From: a virus
Direction: 5' to 3' (one strand)
DNA length: 64,000 bases
IMG/VR virus record: IMGVR_UViG_3300047557_001693
Location: 1 to 64,000 of that record
Part shown: positions 6,661-13,839 of the stretch, one piece after another
Position numbering within the stretch: position 1 is the stretch's first letter
How the letters are laid out: every line of letters begins with the position of its first letter
Made by a program: the position numbers and the translations under genes
Notes under the pieces: model-generated
What the model was told of the DNA's origin: nothing
Seen by the model: the letters and a program-made list of their open reading frames with translations, nothing else
The model's database searches: none

Positions 6661-7065
6661 TTAAAACACCAGTGATATTTCATCTGGTGGATCTGGCAAC
6701 TGATTTGATTGCCTAATATGCCAAATATCCCATGTACCAGCAAACTTACTATTAGACAGAATATCATTTTCTTTTTGATATCTTTCTATTTTCTTACTTC
6801 TATTCCACATCATAGCTTTCTTTTTAAACTCATAATAAGCTTCGTTGATTAATGTTGGTAAGTTCTTTTGATAGTCTACAGTAAATTCGAGAGCAAAATA
6901 TCTCCTACCATTACAATGTTTGCCATTTTTGTCAACATATGGCCTTGATTGCCATACTGTTATTCCATCATAAACTCCTTGTTCGAGTTCTGTGGAATAT
7001 GTCATTCTAACATGTACACTATTATTAGTGTATGTTACTTTGCAGTTTTTTGGAAGTGTTACCAT
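6661..7065 (-). CDS. Hypothetical 134-residue protein
   Basis: The protein begins MVTLPKNCKVTYTNNSVHVR. It has a beta-rich first half with RRYFALEFTVDY and a basic helical middle (FKKKAMMWNRSKKIERYQKE), ending in a Pro/Asp-rich tail. The gene overlaps the upstream membrane-protein gene by seven bases. About 70 bases without a gene separate it from the next one. I recognise no domain. Confidence 0.6.
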   Translation of the reverse strand: MVTLPKNCKVTYTNNSVHVRMTYSTELEQGVYDGITVWQSRPYVDKNGKHCNGRRYFALEFTVDYQKNLPTLINEAYYEFKKKAMMWNRSKKIERYQKENDILSNSKFAGTWDIWHIRQSNQLPDPPDEISLVF

Positions 7066-7298
7066 AGCTCGTTTCTTGAATTGAATTTTTTAAAGGTTAA
7101 ACATTTTGTGTATAAATACAGTGTTAGTGTAATCAAAACAAGCATTACAACACTAAAATATGCTTGACTTTCTTTAGTAGTAGCACCACTGATTGCTGAT
7201 TCTGTATATCCTAAAAAGAAATTTATTAAGATATCAGCAAAGAAAAATGCATTGGCTAGACATATTAGCCATACAATAACAAGAAATAGTTTTCTCAT
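7059..7298 (-). CDS. Small membrane protein with two transmembrane segments
   Basis: A 79-residue protein starting MRKLFLVIVWLICLANAFFF. The first hydrophobic stretch covers residues 3-28 and the second lies around residues 48-64 (YFSVVMLVLITLTLYLYT), followed by a basic tail. It is probably an inner-membrane protein. Early-region membrane proteins in phages often serve in superinfection exclusion or host takeover, but nothing here identifies the role. Confidence 0.6.
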   Translation of the reverse strand: MRKLFLVIVWLICLANAFFFADILINFFLGYTESAISGATTKESQAYFSVVMLVLITLTLYLYTKCLTFKKFNSRNELW

Positions 7299-7394
7299 TG
7301 TTTTGAAATTAAAGGGTTAATAAAAAAAAATAAAGCAGTTTTTCTTCATGCTTAGGAATACGACGAATATCACGTCCTTTCTATAGTATTTTTT

Positions 7395-7484
7395 GCACAA
7401 GTTGCAATCCTCCACTATACTATGGTACTTTAGGCTAGCTTCAACCATAGTTTTAAAACGCTTCTTAGGATTACAACTTTGTGC
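7395..7484 (-). ncRNA. Structured RNA element, copy A
   Basis: GCACAAGTTGCAATCC on the left matches GGATTACAACTTTGTGC on the right as a long-range stem with one bulge and one mismatch. Inside it a second stem, ACTATGG/CCATAGT, forms. The same arm sequence (GCACAAAGTTGTAAT on the minus strand) recurs in copy B. The strand is assigned from the direction of neighbouring genes. A 66-codon frame across this stretch is probably not a gene. Confidence 0.5.
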
Positions 7485-7639
7485 TTTGCAGGTTGTTATC
7501 ATCATACAACTGAACACAATTATGTTAATGTGTTGTAATGGCTTTACATTACTTTATGTATAACTATCCGTTTATAAAGGCTATCGGAATACCTTGCAGA
7601 GTATGTATTATCTGCTACCACACGCTTAAGTGAATGTTC

Positions 7640-7730
7640 TTTGCACTCAGTTGTAATAGATGTGTTTATGCCTTTTATTGACATGCTTTACACCAAGCAC
7701 CGTTTAACTGCTATTACAACTTTGTGCAAA
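7640..7730 (-). ncRNA. Structured RNA element, copy B
   Basis: This copy has the clearest fold. TTTGCAC pairs with GTGCAAA (7 bp), a symmetric TC/TT mismatch follows, and AGTTGTAATA pairs with TATTACAACT (10 bp), enclosing 53 bases that contain a TGCTT/AAGCA hairpin. It lies in a gene-free gap. Such a 17-bp interrupted stem is unlikely by chance even in AT-rich DNA. Confidence 0.6.
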
Positions 7731-7737
7731 TTCTTTA

Positions 7738-7781
7738 CAGGTGAGGACAGAGCCACTGAATAGTGGATGTCCTACAACCTG
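7738..7781 (-). ncRNA. Compact three-segment hairpin next to copy B
   Basis: CAGGT/ACCTG, GGACA/TGTCC and CCACT/AGTGG nest perfectly around a GAAT loop, with small internal bulges between them. There is no T-run, so it is not a typical terminator. It lies between copy B and the next gene and may be part of the same RNA or a leader or processing site. Confidence 0.5.
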
Positions 7782-7788
7782 TGCTGTA

Positions 7789-8121
7789 CTATAATACGCT
7801 ATCTATTCTGATAATATGTTGTTTATCAGTAAATTTAGCATATATTGTTTGCTTACCATGTTTTGTTCTTTTAGACAATATAAAACCATTATCTGTCATT
7901 TTTACATGAACATTTTCTAGTTTTAATACTTCTATTGGAATAATGACAACTGGCAATCCTGTAGATGCTTGAATCACTAAATCTACATCAACATCTGTTA
8001 TTTTAACAGCAAGATTTAAAGATTTAAAAGATTCCATCATGTATGGATTAACGAAAAAATGTGTAATACCATCTAATGGATTAACTTGTTGTTTTGTGGT
8101 GAAATTGTAATAGAATTCCAT
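7789..8121 (-). CDS. Hypothetical 110-residue protein
   Basis: The protein begins MEFYYNFTTKQQVNPLDGIT and is a regular alternation of predicted strands, with a basic C-terminal segment (LSKRTKHGKQTIYAKFTDKQ). It is framed by the structured RNA elements B and C, with no close gene neighbours, so it may have its own transcript. I do not recognise it. Its isolation among structured elements makes it a candidate early regulator, but that is only an inference from position. Confidence 0.6.
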   Translation of the reverse strand: MEFYYNFTTKQQVNPLDGITHFFVNPYMMESFKSLNLAVKITDVDVDLVIQASTGLPVVIIPIEVLKLENVHVKMTDNGFILSKRTKHGKQTIYAKFTDKQHIIRIDSVL

Positions 8122-8190
8122 GTTTTGTTTGTTGTGCTCTTACTAAACCTACAATATGTAGGAACCTATGAGCAATGGTTTATTGTTCCC

Positions 8191-8318
8191 TCTGCACTCA
8201 GTTGTAATAATCCTAACTACTAGGTTAATGCTTCTATACAGTTCCCCCATAGCGAGAGCTTACTTATATTGCTAATATTATTACAACTGCTCACCCTTGG
8301 GAAGTGAGTTATGGTGCA
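8191..8318 (-). ncRNA. Structured RNA element, copy C
   Basis: AGTTGTAATAAT pairs with ATTATTACAACT (12 bp). The outer TGCAC before it can pair with GTGCA at 8314-8318 after an intervening CTCAC/GTGAG hairpin. Inside are a CCTA/TAGG hairpin and an AGC-GAGA-GCT tetraloop-type hairpin. The strand GCACTCAGTTGTAATA is shared base for base with copy B, so these are related elements. Confidence 0.55.
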
Positions 8319-8399
8319 TTAAACATATGTGCTATATAATTGTTAATCTGATGACAATAGCACTTAGTCAAAAGATAATGAATTCTGAGCAAGAAAATA

Positions 8400-8430
8400 G
8401 AACCCTACTCCCACAAGGGTTTCAGGTTCA
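8400..8430. other. Nested hairpin in gene-free stretch
   Basis: AACCCT/AGGGTT forms a six-base stem around a nine-base loop, and GAACC/GGTTC can form an alternative or competing stem. The surrounding 338 bases between the two flanking genes hold copy C and this hairpin and no convincing gene. Confidence 0.4.
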
Positions 8431-8459
8431 TAATACAGAATACAGCAAGCAAAGGAAGA

Positions 8460-8714
8460 CTATTTAGTCTTCCATTCCATTTTAGGAGTTACACCTAACC
8501 AGTCTGCACCATGTTTACCATCTAGTAGAACTGGTTGGTTCCAGTCTACATCCACTTTCTGATTAGATGATGACCTGATTATGTAACCTAGATAGTTATC
8601 TCCATTCTTGAAATGGATAGACTTATCTTTTACTGCGTACTCTGTGGCTTGGATTATGTTAAAATAATCTGCCAGAATCATGGATTTGAGGCTGTCGCCT
8701 TTCTTGATTGCCAT
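8460..8714 (-). CDS. Hypothetical 84-residue protein, first gene of the left arm
   Basis: The protein begins MAIKKGDSLKSMILADYFNI and ends GVTPKMEWKTK. It mixes helix and strand, with no membrane segment. It is the gene closest to the divergent control region and has a TAATTTTG promoter box about 20 bases upstream of its ATG, so it is probably the first early protein made from this arm. Its codons are less AT-biased than most small genes here, consistent with strong expression. The family is not recognised. An early host-takeover or anti-defence role would fit the position but is unsupported by sequence. Confidence 0.65.
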   Translation of the reverse strand: MAIKKGDSLKSMILADYFNIIQATEYAVKDKSIHFKNGDNYLGYIIRSSSNQKVDVDWNQPVLLDGKHGADWLGVTPKMEWKTK

Positions 8715-8734
8715 ATAGGGGGAGTTTAGAATTA

Positions 8735-8742
8735 CAAAATTA
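8735..8742 (-). promoter_or_regulatory. Leftward promoter -7 box (TAATTTTG)
   Basis: On the minus strand this reads TAATTTTG, a perfect match to the Bacteroidota TAnnTTTG box. It lies 20 bases before the ATG of the first left-arm gene. An unusual run of seven G (minus strand C) lies just upstream. No clear -33 TTTG is seen. Confidence 0.55.
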
Positions 8743-8818
8743 AGGGGGGGACAATTGATTGGTTACTCATCATCCACATAAACACAAAACATTTTATTTT
8801 TTTAAAAAAAATTTTTTA

Positions 8819-8826
8819 TATATTTG
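8819..8826 (+). promoter_or_regulatory. Rightward promoter -7 box (TATATTTG)
   Basis: TATATTTGCA matches the Bacteroidota TAnnTTTG box and follows a long A/T tract. Transcription would start near 8833, giving a leader of about 325 bases before the GroES-like gene. Confidence 0.6.
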
Positions 8827-9159
8827 CACTGCAACCCAAGTTAAGGTCTTACCCTCTTAACCTCTGGATCACCCATAAGTAAAAGTGGGTTAGAAGTTGG
8901 ATCAGAATCTTCTAAATAGGAAGATAACTTTCTCCGATAGTTGCAAAAAAGGTTTTGGTATAATTGCAGGGCTACCACCAGCGTGTAAGGGGAAGAGTAG
9001 ACTAGGGGCTAAAAACCAACTGCAAGAAATCCAAAATTAAGTTTAAAACTCTCAGGGGAAAATTATATCTACTCAGCAACAGTTAGTTAAGTTATAACTT
9101 TACTTTTTATTTGTTAAAGTCAAACTATCACTTTACTTTTGTTTTAAAATTTATAAGAT
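8827..9159 (+). ncRNA. Long structured leader or ncRNA before the capsid operon
   Basis: These 333 bases hold no convincing gene but contain several helices: CCCA/TGGG, ATCTTC/GAAGAT (around 8930), TTGCAG at 8964-8969 with CTGCAA at 9020-9025, and GGTTTT at 8951-8956 with AAAACC at 9012-9017. The last two pairs interleave (a-b-a'-b'), so they would form a pseudoknot. The first three-quarters is richer in G and C than the surrounding DNA. It may be a regulatory leader or a separate small RNA. Confidence 0.5.
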
Positions 9160-9453
9160 ATGATTATGTATGAACCACACCCTAAGGGTATTTTAATTGA
9201 GTACAAAGAACTAGAACAAACATCTACTGGAGTATACTTACCTAATGGTACACAAACTTCTGATGTAGAAGAGTATAATGGTGATGTTGTTGTTGCAGTA
9301 GGAAGCCAAGTTGAGCTTTACAAAGTAGGAGATAGAGTAATGTTTTTTCCACATTCAATGCCTACAAGTTTTGAAGGTAAAACTCATGATGGAGGTAAAC
9401 AAAAGTATCAGCTGTTTAGAGAAGCTGATGTTGCATGTAAAGTGTTGCTATGA
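9160..9453 (+). CDS. GroES-like co-chaperonin
   Basis: A 97-residue protein of GroES (Cpn10) size. The order of motifs fits the family: an early PHPKGILIEYKE strand, a mobile-loop-like segment with TGVYLPN where GroES has GGIVL, then VVVAVG, the highly typical VGDRVMFFP, and a final READVACKVL like the REEDILAVI end of GroES. Phage co-chaperonins such as T4 gp31 replace GroES and help host GroEL fold the major capsid protein. It is the first gene of the rightward capsid operon, which suits this role. A second in-frame ATG lies two codons downstream and could be the true start. The next gene overlaps its stop (ATGA). Confidence 0.8.
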   Translation: MIMYEPHPKGILIEYKELEQTSTGVYLPNGTQTSDVEEYNGDVVVAVGSQVELYKVGDRVMFFPHSMPTSFEGKTHDGGKQKYQLFREADVACKVLL

Positions 9454-9656
9454 ATATAACATTGGAAGGTAACCTACAGCAGCAAATGAATACTAATACT
9501 ATTAAACAACAATTGAATATATACCTTGCTCAAGGTAAGATTAACTTCTATCAGCTACAATCTATTGTCAGAGAGATAGGTCAAGATAAGTTGATGAAAG
9601 ATTTAACTCCTCAAGAAAGAGATTTAATTGTAAGTTATATTAATGGTAAACAATGA
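9450..9656 (+). CDS. Hypothetical 68-residue helical protein
   Basis: The protein begins MNITLEGNLQQQMNTNTIKQ and is nearly all predicted helix, with a KDLTPQERDLIVSYINGKQ ending. ATGA overlaps at both ends couple it to the GroES-like gene and the next gene. No family is recognised. Confidence 0.65.
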   Translation: MNITLEGNLQQQMNTNTIKQQLNIYLAQGKINFYQLQSIVREIGQDKLMKDLTPQERDLIVSYINGKQ

Positions 9657-9862
9657 TAACACAGTTAAATCCTCCAATTCCTTTTTATGTTCCTGAATTT
9701 GACATGGAAGGATGGGCATTCTTAGTTAATGATTATGGTCCAGAAAGTTATATTTATTTTACTATATTAATGGATAATGGTGAAATATGGACTTTTGATA
9801 ATACTAAGGTTAGAGGTTGTGTAAATAAAACATTAGGAAGATATGAAAAGAATAGAAGTTAA
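9653..9862 (+). CDS. Hypothetical 69-residue protein
   Basis: The protein begins MITQLNPPIPFYVPEFDMEG and reads as a small all-beta fold with an acidic, aromatic-rich core (EIWTFDNTKVRG). I recall similar short IPFYVPE...GW-x-F proteins in other Bacteroidota phages without known roles. It starts in an ATGA overlap with the gene before it and its end overlaps the next gene by 20 bases. Confidence 0.65.
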   Translation: MITQLNPPIPFYVPEFDMEGWAFLVNDYGPESYIYFTILMDNGEIWTFDNTKVRGCVNKTLGRYEKNRS

Positions 9863-10052
9863 AGCAACTGATTTAAATATGTTGTATAACACAGTTAATC
9901 ACTTATATAAGGTAGGTAAATTAACTGAGCATATGGATGCTGATATAGAACATAATGGTAATATTATCAGATTTATACATGATAGGAACATGGGTAGAAA
10001 AGGCTCATGGGTAGTGATTACTCCTATTAGCGTGGTATATGATGAAGATTAA
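9843..10052 (+). CDS. Hypothetical 69-residue protein
   Basis: The protein starts MKRIEVKATDLNMLYNTVNH and appears as an alpha-beta fold with a central IRFIHDRNMGRKG turn. Part of the tightly packed small-gene run between the co-chaperonin and the terminase. No domain is recognised. Confidence 0.6.
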   Translation: MKRIEVKATDLNMLYNTVNHLYKVGKLTEHMDADIEHNGNIIRFIHDRNMGRKGSWVVITPISVVYDED

Positions 10053-10057
10053 TTTTG
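10050..10057 (+). promoter_or_regulatory. Promoter -7 box (TAATTTTG)
   Basis: TAATTTTGTA overlaps the stop of the upstream gene and lies 21 bases before the ATG of the next one. It matches TAnnTTTG. No good -33 element is visible. Confidence 0.4.
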
Positions 10058-10078
10058 TATTTTAGTAAAAAAATAATT

Positions 10079-10369
10079 ATGTTACCTGATCCTATTTGTG
10101 GAACAAATACTGTAGTTTTTGTACACAAAGAATTTGATGTTGTTATTCAGAAAATGAATACCTATGTTGAACTAGCTAAAAAGTTTATTAAGAAACATAA
10201 AAGATATCAATATATTAAGCATGTTGAAAAACTACCTGATGATAAATGGTGTTTAGTGTTTAAGGTATTACCATCTAATCATGAATCTATTAAAGAATAT
10301 AATAGGATTGTTGAAAAAAGTAAAAAAGAACTTTGGGTTAATCAATTAAATAATGAGATAACAGGATGA
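10079..10369 (+). CDS. Hypothetical 96-residue protein
   Basis: The protein begins MLPDPICGTNTVVFVHKEFD. I chose this ATG over an upstream in-frame TTG because the TTG is part of the promoter-like box. The sequence is a basic helix region (AKKFIKKHKRYQYIKHVEKL) followed by a strand and a charged helix. Its end overlaps the next ATG by four bases. No family is recognised. Confidence 0.6.
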   Translation: MLPDPICGTNTVVFVHKEFDVVIQKMNTYVELAKKFIKKHKRYQYIKHVEKLPDDKWCLVFKVLPSNHESIKEYNRIVEKSKKELWVNQLNNEITG

Positions 10370-10704
10370 TTATTAAAGTATTGGAACCAATTTATAAGAC
10401 TATTACCATTGAAGATGAAAATGGTGAAAAGGTTCCTACTGAAGTTCCTGGTAAAATTGTTTCTAAAAGAATGGAGATTAATGAAATTACAGAGTTTGCT
10501 GAAGTTATAAATCAAAAAACTAAAAAGCCTTATAAGAAAAGGTGTATGTTAAGATGTATGGATCAGTGGATTATAGTTAATCATTCATTTGATGAATTAA
10601 GTAAGATGAAGGATATACCTTCAAGAATAGTTATAAAAGGATTTTATGGTAAGACTACAGGACGAAGTTATAAGGAGATTAACAGATATAGCAAAAAGAA
10701 ATAA
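10366..10704 (+). CDS. Hypothetical 112-residue basic protein
   Basis: The protein begins MIIKVLEPIYKTITIEDENG, is beta-rich in the first half and ends in a basic RSYKEINRYSKKK tail, so nucleic-acid contact is possible. The HU/IHF-like gene starts inside its last 59 bases in another frame. No family is recognised. Confidence 0.6.
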   Translation: MIIKVLEPIYKTITIEDENGEKVPTEVPGKIVSKRMEINEITEFAEVINQKTKKPYKKRCMLRCMDQWIIVNHSFDELSKMKDIPSRIVIKGFYGKTTGRSYKEINRYSKKK

Positions 10705-10918
10705 TGTTTCTTATACAGAAGTTAAAGGAATATATTCAGGACTTTTTGAATTTTTAATCTCACAATTTTCAGAAATAAGTGATAGTGATCCTAATACATG
10801 GAATAAGAATGTTATTATCAAAAATTTTGGTAAATTTGTAATAAATAAAAATAAGTTAAAAAGATATGAACTCTTTAAAAGAAAAATTAATGAGCAATCC
10901 AATGAACTCACCAAGTAA
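10646..10918 (+). CDS. HU/IHF-like small DNA-binding protein
   Basis: A 90-residue protein of HU/IHF length. Two N-terminal helices (EVIRRLTDIAKRNNVSYTEV and GIYSGLFEFLISQF) precede a segment, VIIKNFGKFVINKNKLKRY, that resembles the FGxFxVxxRxxR beta arm of bacterial HU and IHF. Crass-like phages characteristically carry IHF-like genes near their structural block, so context agrees. It would bend or compact DNA during packaging or transcription. The only ATG gives a 59-base overlap with the upstream gene, long for this genome, so a non-ATG start further in is possible. Confidence 0.55.
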   Translation: MVRLQDEVIRRLTDIAKRNNVSYTEVKGIYSGLFEFLISQFSEISDSDPNTWNKNVIIKNFGKFVINKNKLKRYELFKRKINEQSNELTK

Positions 10919-11261
10919 GTTTATTGGTAGATTGTTTGAAGCAAGAGATGTTGCACATATTGAACATCTTAGAGTAAAAGGTCCAGGTGCTTATGCAGCA
11001 CACACAGCTATTGGTGGATTTTATGATGGACTACTTGATTTAGCAGATAGCTTTGTAGAAAGTTATCAAGGTAAGTATGGTATTGTAAACTTTGAAATTA
11101 AGTCTGTTAAGCCATTGGATTTTATGGAATATATTCAAGAGTTTGCTAAGTATGTTGAGGCATCAAGAGAAGTGTTTAAGGAAGATTACCTTAAGAATCA
11201 AATTGATGAATTAGCTAGTCTTACATACTCTACTATCTATAAGTTGAAGTTTCTTAAGTAA
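10866..11261 (+). CDS. DUF5856-like helical protein
   Basis: A 131-residue, all-helical protein. The central pattern AAHTAIGGFYDGLLDLADSFVE followed by SYQGKYG matches what I remember of the DUF5856 phage family, which has a ferritin/Dps-like look (H...GGFYD...D...E). Metal or DNA binding has been suggested by resemblance only. It overlaps the HU/IHF-like gene end by 53 bases, and a later in-frame ATG (MSNPMNSPSK) would reduce this overlap to about 29 bases. Its stop is shared with the next gene's start. Confidence 0.6.
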   Translation: MNSLKEKLMSNPMNSPSKFIGRLFEARDVAHIEHLRVKGPGAYAAHTAIGGFYDGLLDLADSFVESYQGKYGIVNFEIKSVKPLDFMEYIQEFAKYVEASREVFKEDYLKNQIDELASLTYSTIYKLKFLK

Positions 11262-11782
11262 TGAAAGTATTTGACTTAAAAGATAATGAGGTAGTTATCT
11301 CACCTGAGATACTCACTATAGATATATTTAGTGAGATATGGAAAGAAGATAAATCTAAAACAAAAATTAATGCATATACAGATTTTAAGTTTATCTATCA
11401 TTTATGTGATTTCAATTCTCCTTATAACAACTATTCAGAAGAAAAAAGAACAGAAGCCATTAAGGAAGAAGTACTCGGACAAAAGGACTATGAACCATCA
11501 GACAAGGTTAAACAAGCCTGCGAGATATATAAAAGATTAAAACAGAGTCCTTTAGAGGTTTTACTTAATAGTGTCAAGAATAAGATATTTGAATTCTCTA
11601 GATTTCTTGATGAAAGTGAAATAGATGCAGATAGTACTGCAGCTAGTTTAAAGATTATTGATTCTATGAGTAAGGTTGTATCACAGTATAAGAGTTTAGA
11701 GGCTGCAGTTAAGGCTGAAAAACAAGATACTGCTGTTAAGATTAGAGGTGATAAACAAGTAAATAGTGAATTTAACGAGTAA
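11261..11782 (+). CDS. Hypothetical protein before the terminase; small-subunit candidate by position
   Basis: A 173-residue protein starting MKVFDLKDNEVVISPEILTI. It has a conserved-looking FIYHLCDFNSPYNNYSEE segment, a long helix pair (SPLEVLLNSVKNKIFEFSRF), and a Lys-rich C-terminal coiled coil. It overlaps the large terminase gene start by one base. I recall similar proteins directly upstream of terminase genes in Bacteroidota phages. Position and the helical C-terminus suggest a terminase small-subunit-like role, but no helix-turn-helix is obvious, so this is unproven. Confidence 0.6.
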   Translation: MKVFDLKDNEVVISPEILTIDIFSEIWKEDKSKTKINAYTDFKFIYHLCDFNSPYNNYSEEKRTEAIKEEVLGQKDYEPSDKVKQACEIYKRLKQSPLEVLLNSVKNKIFEFSRFLDESEIDADSTAASLKIIDSMSKVVSQYKSLEAAVKAEKQDTAVKIRGDKQVNSEFNE

Positions 11783-13824
11783 TGTTAACTAATACAAAAG
11801 CATTTTTAGAAGCAAGACTTGTGTTTGAAAATACAGGTAATTATACAAAAGCATTACCTGGAACTTATCAATATAATGAGTTTTGGAAAGAAGAGAAAAG
11901 AAGGTGTATTGAAGGTGTTACTATTGGAAATACCACAATACCAGGTACTTATTACTTCTATTTGAATTATACAAGAATGCTTTTAAAGGATGAAAAGACA
12001 GGTAGAAAGACTGAAGGGTTTCCAAGGTTTACAGATGTGGATTTAGAGTTCTTTTCTTTAATAGAAAAAGCTAGACAGGAGAAGAAAGGGTTTATAATGG
12101 TTAAACCACGAAGAACTGGTTTTTCATATAAGAATGCAGCATTGGTTACACATGAGTATAACTTTTATAAGAATGCTAAATGTATTATCTCAGCTTATGA
12201 AAATAAGTATTCTGATAATACTATGGCAATGACTTTAAATAACTTAAACTTTCTAGATCAAGCTACTGTATGGTATAAGCCTAGAAATCCTAATACACAA
12301 GATTTTGTTAAAGCAAGACATCTTAAAAAGATGGAAGATGGTAGAGATGTATGGGTAGGTTATCAGTCTGAAATTAAAAAGATTACATTTAAGGATAATC
12401 CATTTGCATCTGCTGGTTTATCTAGCTCTATATTTCTGTTTGAGGAAGCTGGTATCTTTAGTAATATTATAGAGTCTTATAATATCTCTGAACCATGCTG
12501 GAAAGATGGTGATGATATGATAGGTTTACCTGTGATATATGGTACAGGTGGTGACATGGGTGGAGGTACTGCTGCATTCTCTGAAATGTACTATGATCCT
12601 GAAAGATTTAACCTACTTGCATTTCCTAATGAATGGGAAGCTGATAAAGGTAATCAAACTTGTGGGTGGTTTTTACCATCAACTAGACAGAGATTTGGTG
12701 TATATACTGATAAAGAAACTAAAATTACTGAAAAGCTAGTAGATGATGATGGTAATTCTAATGAGAATGCTGCAATGAAATCTATATTAGCTTATAGAGA
12801 AACTAAAAAAGGTAATCCTCAAGCATATAGAGATGCAGTTACACAATATCCATTAACACCATCAGAAGCATTCTTAGTAACATCAGGAAATATGTTTCCT
12901 ACTATGTTATTGAATGAAAGATTAGCTGATATTAAGGTTAATGTGCAAAAGTATGTAGAAAGTAACTGGATTGGTAGCTTTGTAATGTCAGAAGAAGGTG
13001 AATTAAGGTTTCAAACTTTTGATAATGCACAGCCATTAAGAGATTATCCTATTAAGAGAAGACCTGATGATAATATTGTAGGGTGTGTAGAAATTTATGA
13101 ACAGCCTCAAAAGGATAATGATGGTAAAGTTTTTCCAAGAAGGTATATTGTTGGTATTGACCCCTATGATGATGATTATGCAACTACAGATTCTGTAGGA
13201 TGTGCATTTGTATTTGACAGGTTTACAAGAAGAGTTGTAGCTGAGTACACAGGTAGACCACAATTAGCTAAGGATTTCTATGAAACTTGTAGAAAATTAA
13301 TTATTTACTACAATGCATTAGGATTTCCAGAGATTAACAAGTTAGGTTTTGTTACATATATGGAGCATAAGAAGTCTTTGCATATGTTATCTGAAACTCC
13401 TGTACAACTTAGAGATAAAATTGAGTGGAAACCAAATTTAAATACAAGTTATGGGTATAAGGCTACTGAAAGAACAAATACATGGGGTAGAGAATTGATT
13501 AGAGAATGGTTATTAGAACCAATAGAGGCTAATTCTGAAGTGTTAAATGTTAATAGATTAAGGTCTACTGGCTTAATACAGGAGTTAATTAAGTGGAATA
13601 AAGATGGAAACTTTGATAGGGTTTCAGCCATGATTGCCGTATTGATTTTAGATGTAACTTTGAATAAGGAAATTATAAAGGCTGATTCTAAAAAAGCTAA
13701 AAGTTTTCTGGAGTCTGATTTCTTCAAAGAAAAAGGATTTCTAAAAGACAGTTATGACCCTTTAGAAGAGTTTAACAGCTATAAAGATAATGGACTGTTT
13801 TTTAACAATATGTTTGGTAGATAA
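11782..13824 (+). CDS. terL: Terminase large subunit
   Basis: The packaging motor ATPase and nuclease that cuts concatemeric DNA and drives it into the prohead. A 680-residue length is typical of crass-like terminases. The ATPase half has a variant Walker A at about 107-118 (VKPRRTGFSYKN) and a Walker B plus catalytic Glu at 218-224 (FLFEEAG). The nuclease half shows the first acidic residue in VGIDPYDDD (D460) and a late FDRVSAMIAVLI segment with the third Asp. The Walker A lacks the canonical GKS but keeps the K/R-rich form found in related terminases. The gene follows the small unknown gene with a one-base overlap and is followed at once by a promoter and the portal gene. Confidence 0.95.
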   Translation: MLTNTKAFLEARLVFENTGNYTKALPGTYQYNEFWKEEKRRCIEGVTIGNTTIPGTYYFYLNYTRMLLKDEKTGRKTEGFPRFTDVDLEFFSLIEKARQEKKGFIMVKPRRTGFSYKNAALVTHEYNFYKNAKCIISAYENKYSDNTMAMTLNNLNFLDQATVWYKPRNPNTQDFVKARHLKKMEDGRDVWVGYQSEIKKITFKDNPFASAGLSSSIFLFEEAGIFSNIIESYNISEPCWKDGDDMIGLPVIYGTGGDMGGGTAAFSEMYYDPERFNLLAFPNEWEADKGNQTCGWFLPSTRQRFGVYTDKETKITEKLVDDDGNSNENAAMKSILAYRETKKGNPQAYRDAVTQYPLTPSEAFLVTSGNMFPTMLLNERLADIKVNVQKYVESNWIGSFVMSEEGELRFQTFDNAQPLRDYPIKRRPDDNIVGCVEIYEQPQKDNDGKVFPRRYIVGIDPYDDDYATTDSVGCAFVFDRFTRRVVAEYTGRPQLAKDFYETCRKLIIYYNALGFPEINKLGFVTYMEHKKSLHMLSETPVQLRDKIEWKPNLNTSYGYKATERTNTWGRELIREWLLEPIEANSEVLNVNRLRSTGLIQELIKWNKDGNFDRVSAMIAVLILDVTLNKEIIKADSKKAKSFLESDFFKEKGFLKDSYDPLEEFNSYKDNGLFFNNMFGR

Positions 13825-13825
13825 T

Positions 13826-13833
13826 TAAATTTG
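13826..13833 (+). promoter_or_regulatory. Promoter -7 box (TAAATTTG) directly before the portal ATG
   Basis: TAAATTTG ends seven bases before the portal start codon, so transcription would begin at about the ATG itself and give a leaderless or nearly leaderless mRNA. It overlaps the last codons and stop of the terminase gene. Confidence 0.5.
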
Positions 13834-13839
13834 TAAAAA

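Noticed and set aside
7317-7517. 66-codon minus-strand frame with several Cys
   Set aside because: It covers structured RNA copy A exactly and has no recognisable pattern or good neighbour spacing. I consider the RNA structure the better explanation, although a small gene cannot be fully excluded.
7395-8288. CRISPR-like repeats (GTTGTAAT...ATTACAAC arms resemble ends of type II repeats of Bacteroidota)
   Set aside because: There are only three copies at unequal distances, the units are inverted arms around 50-75 bases and not direct repeats with spacers, and there are no cas genes. Shared arms are better explained as RNA stems.
8941-9060. Group I intron
   Set aside because: A P4-like pair is present, but I could not find convincing P7 or R and S core elements, and there are no split exons around it.
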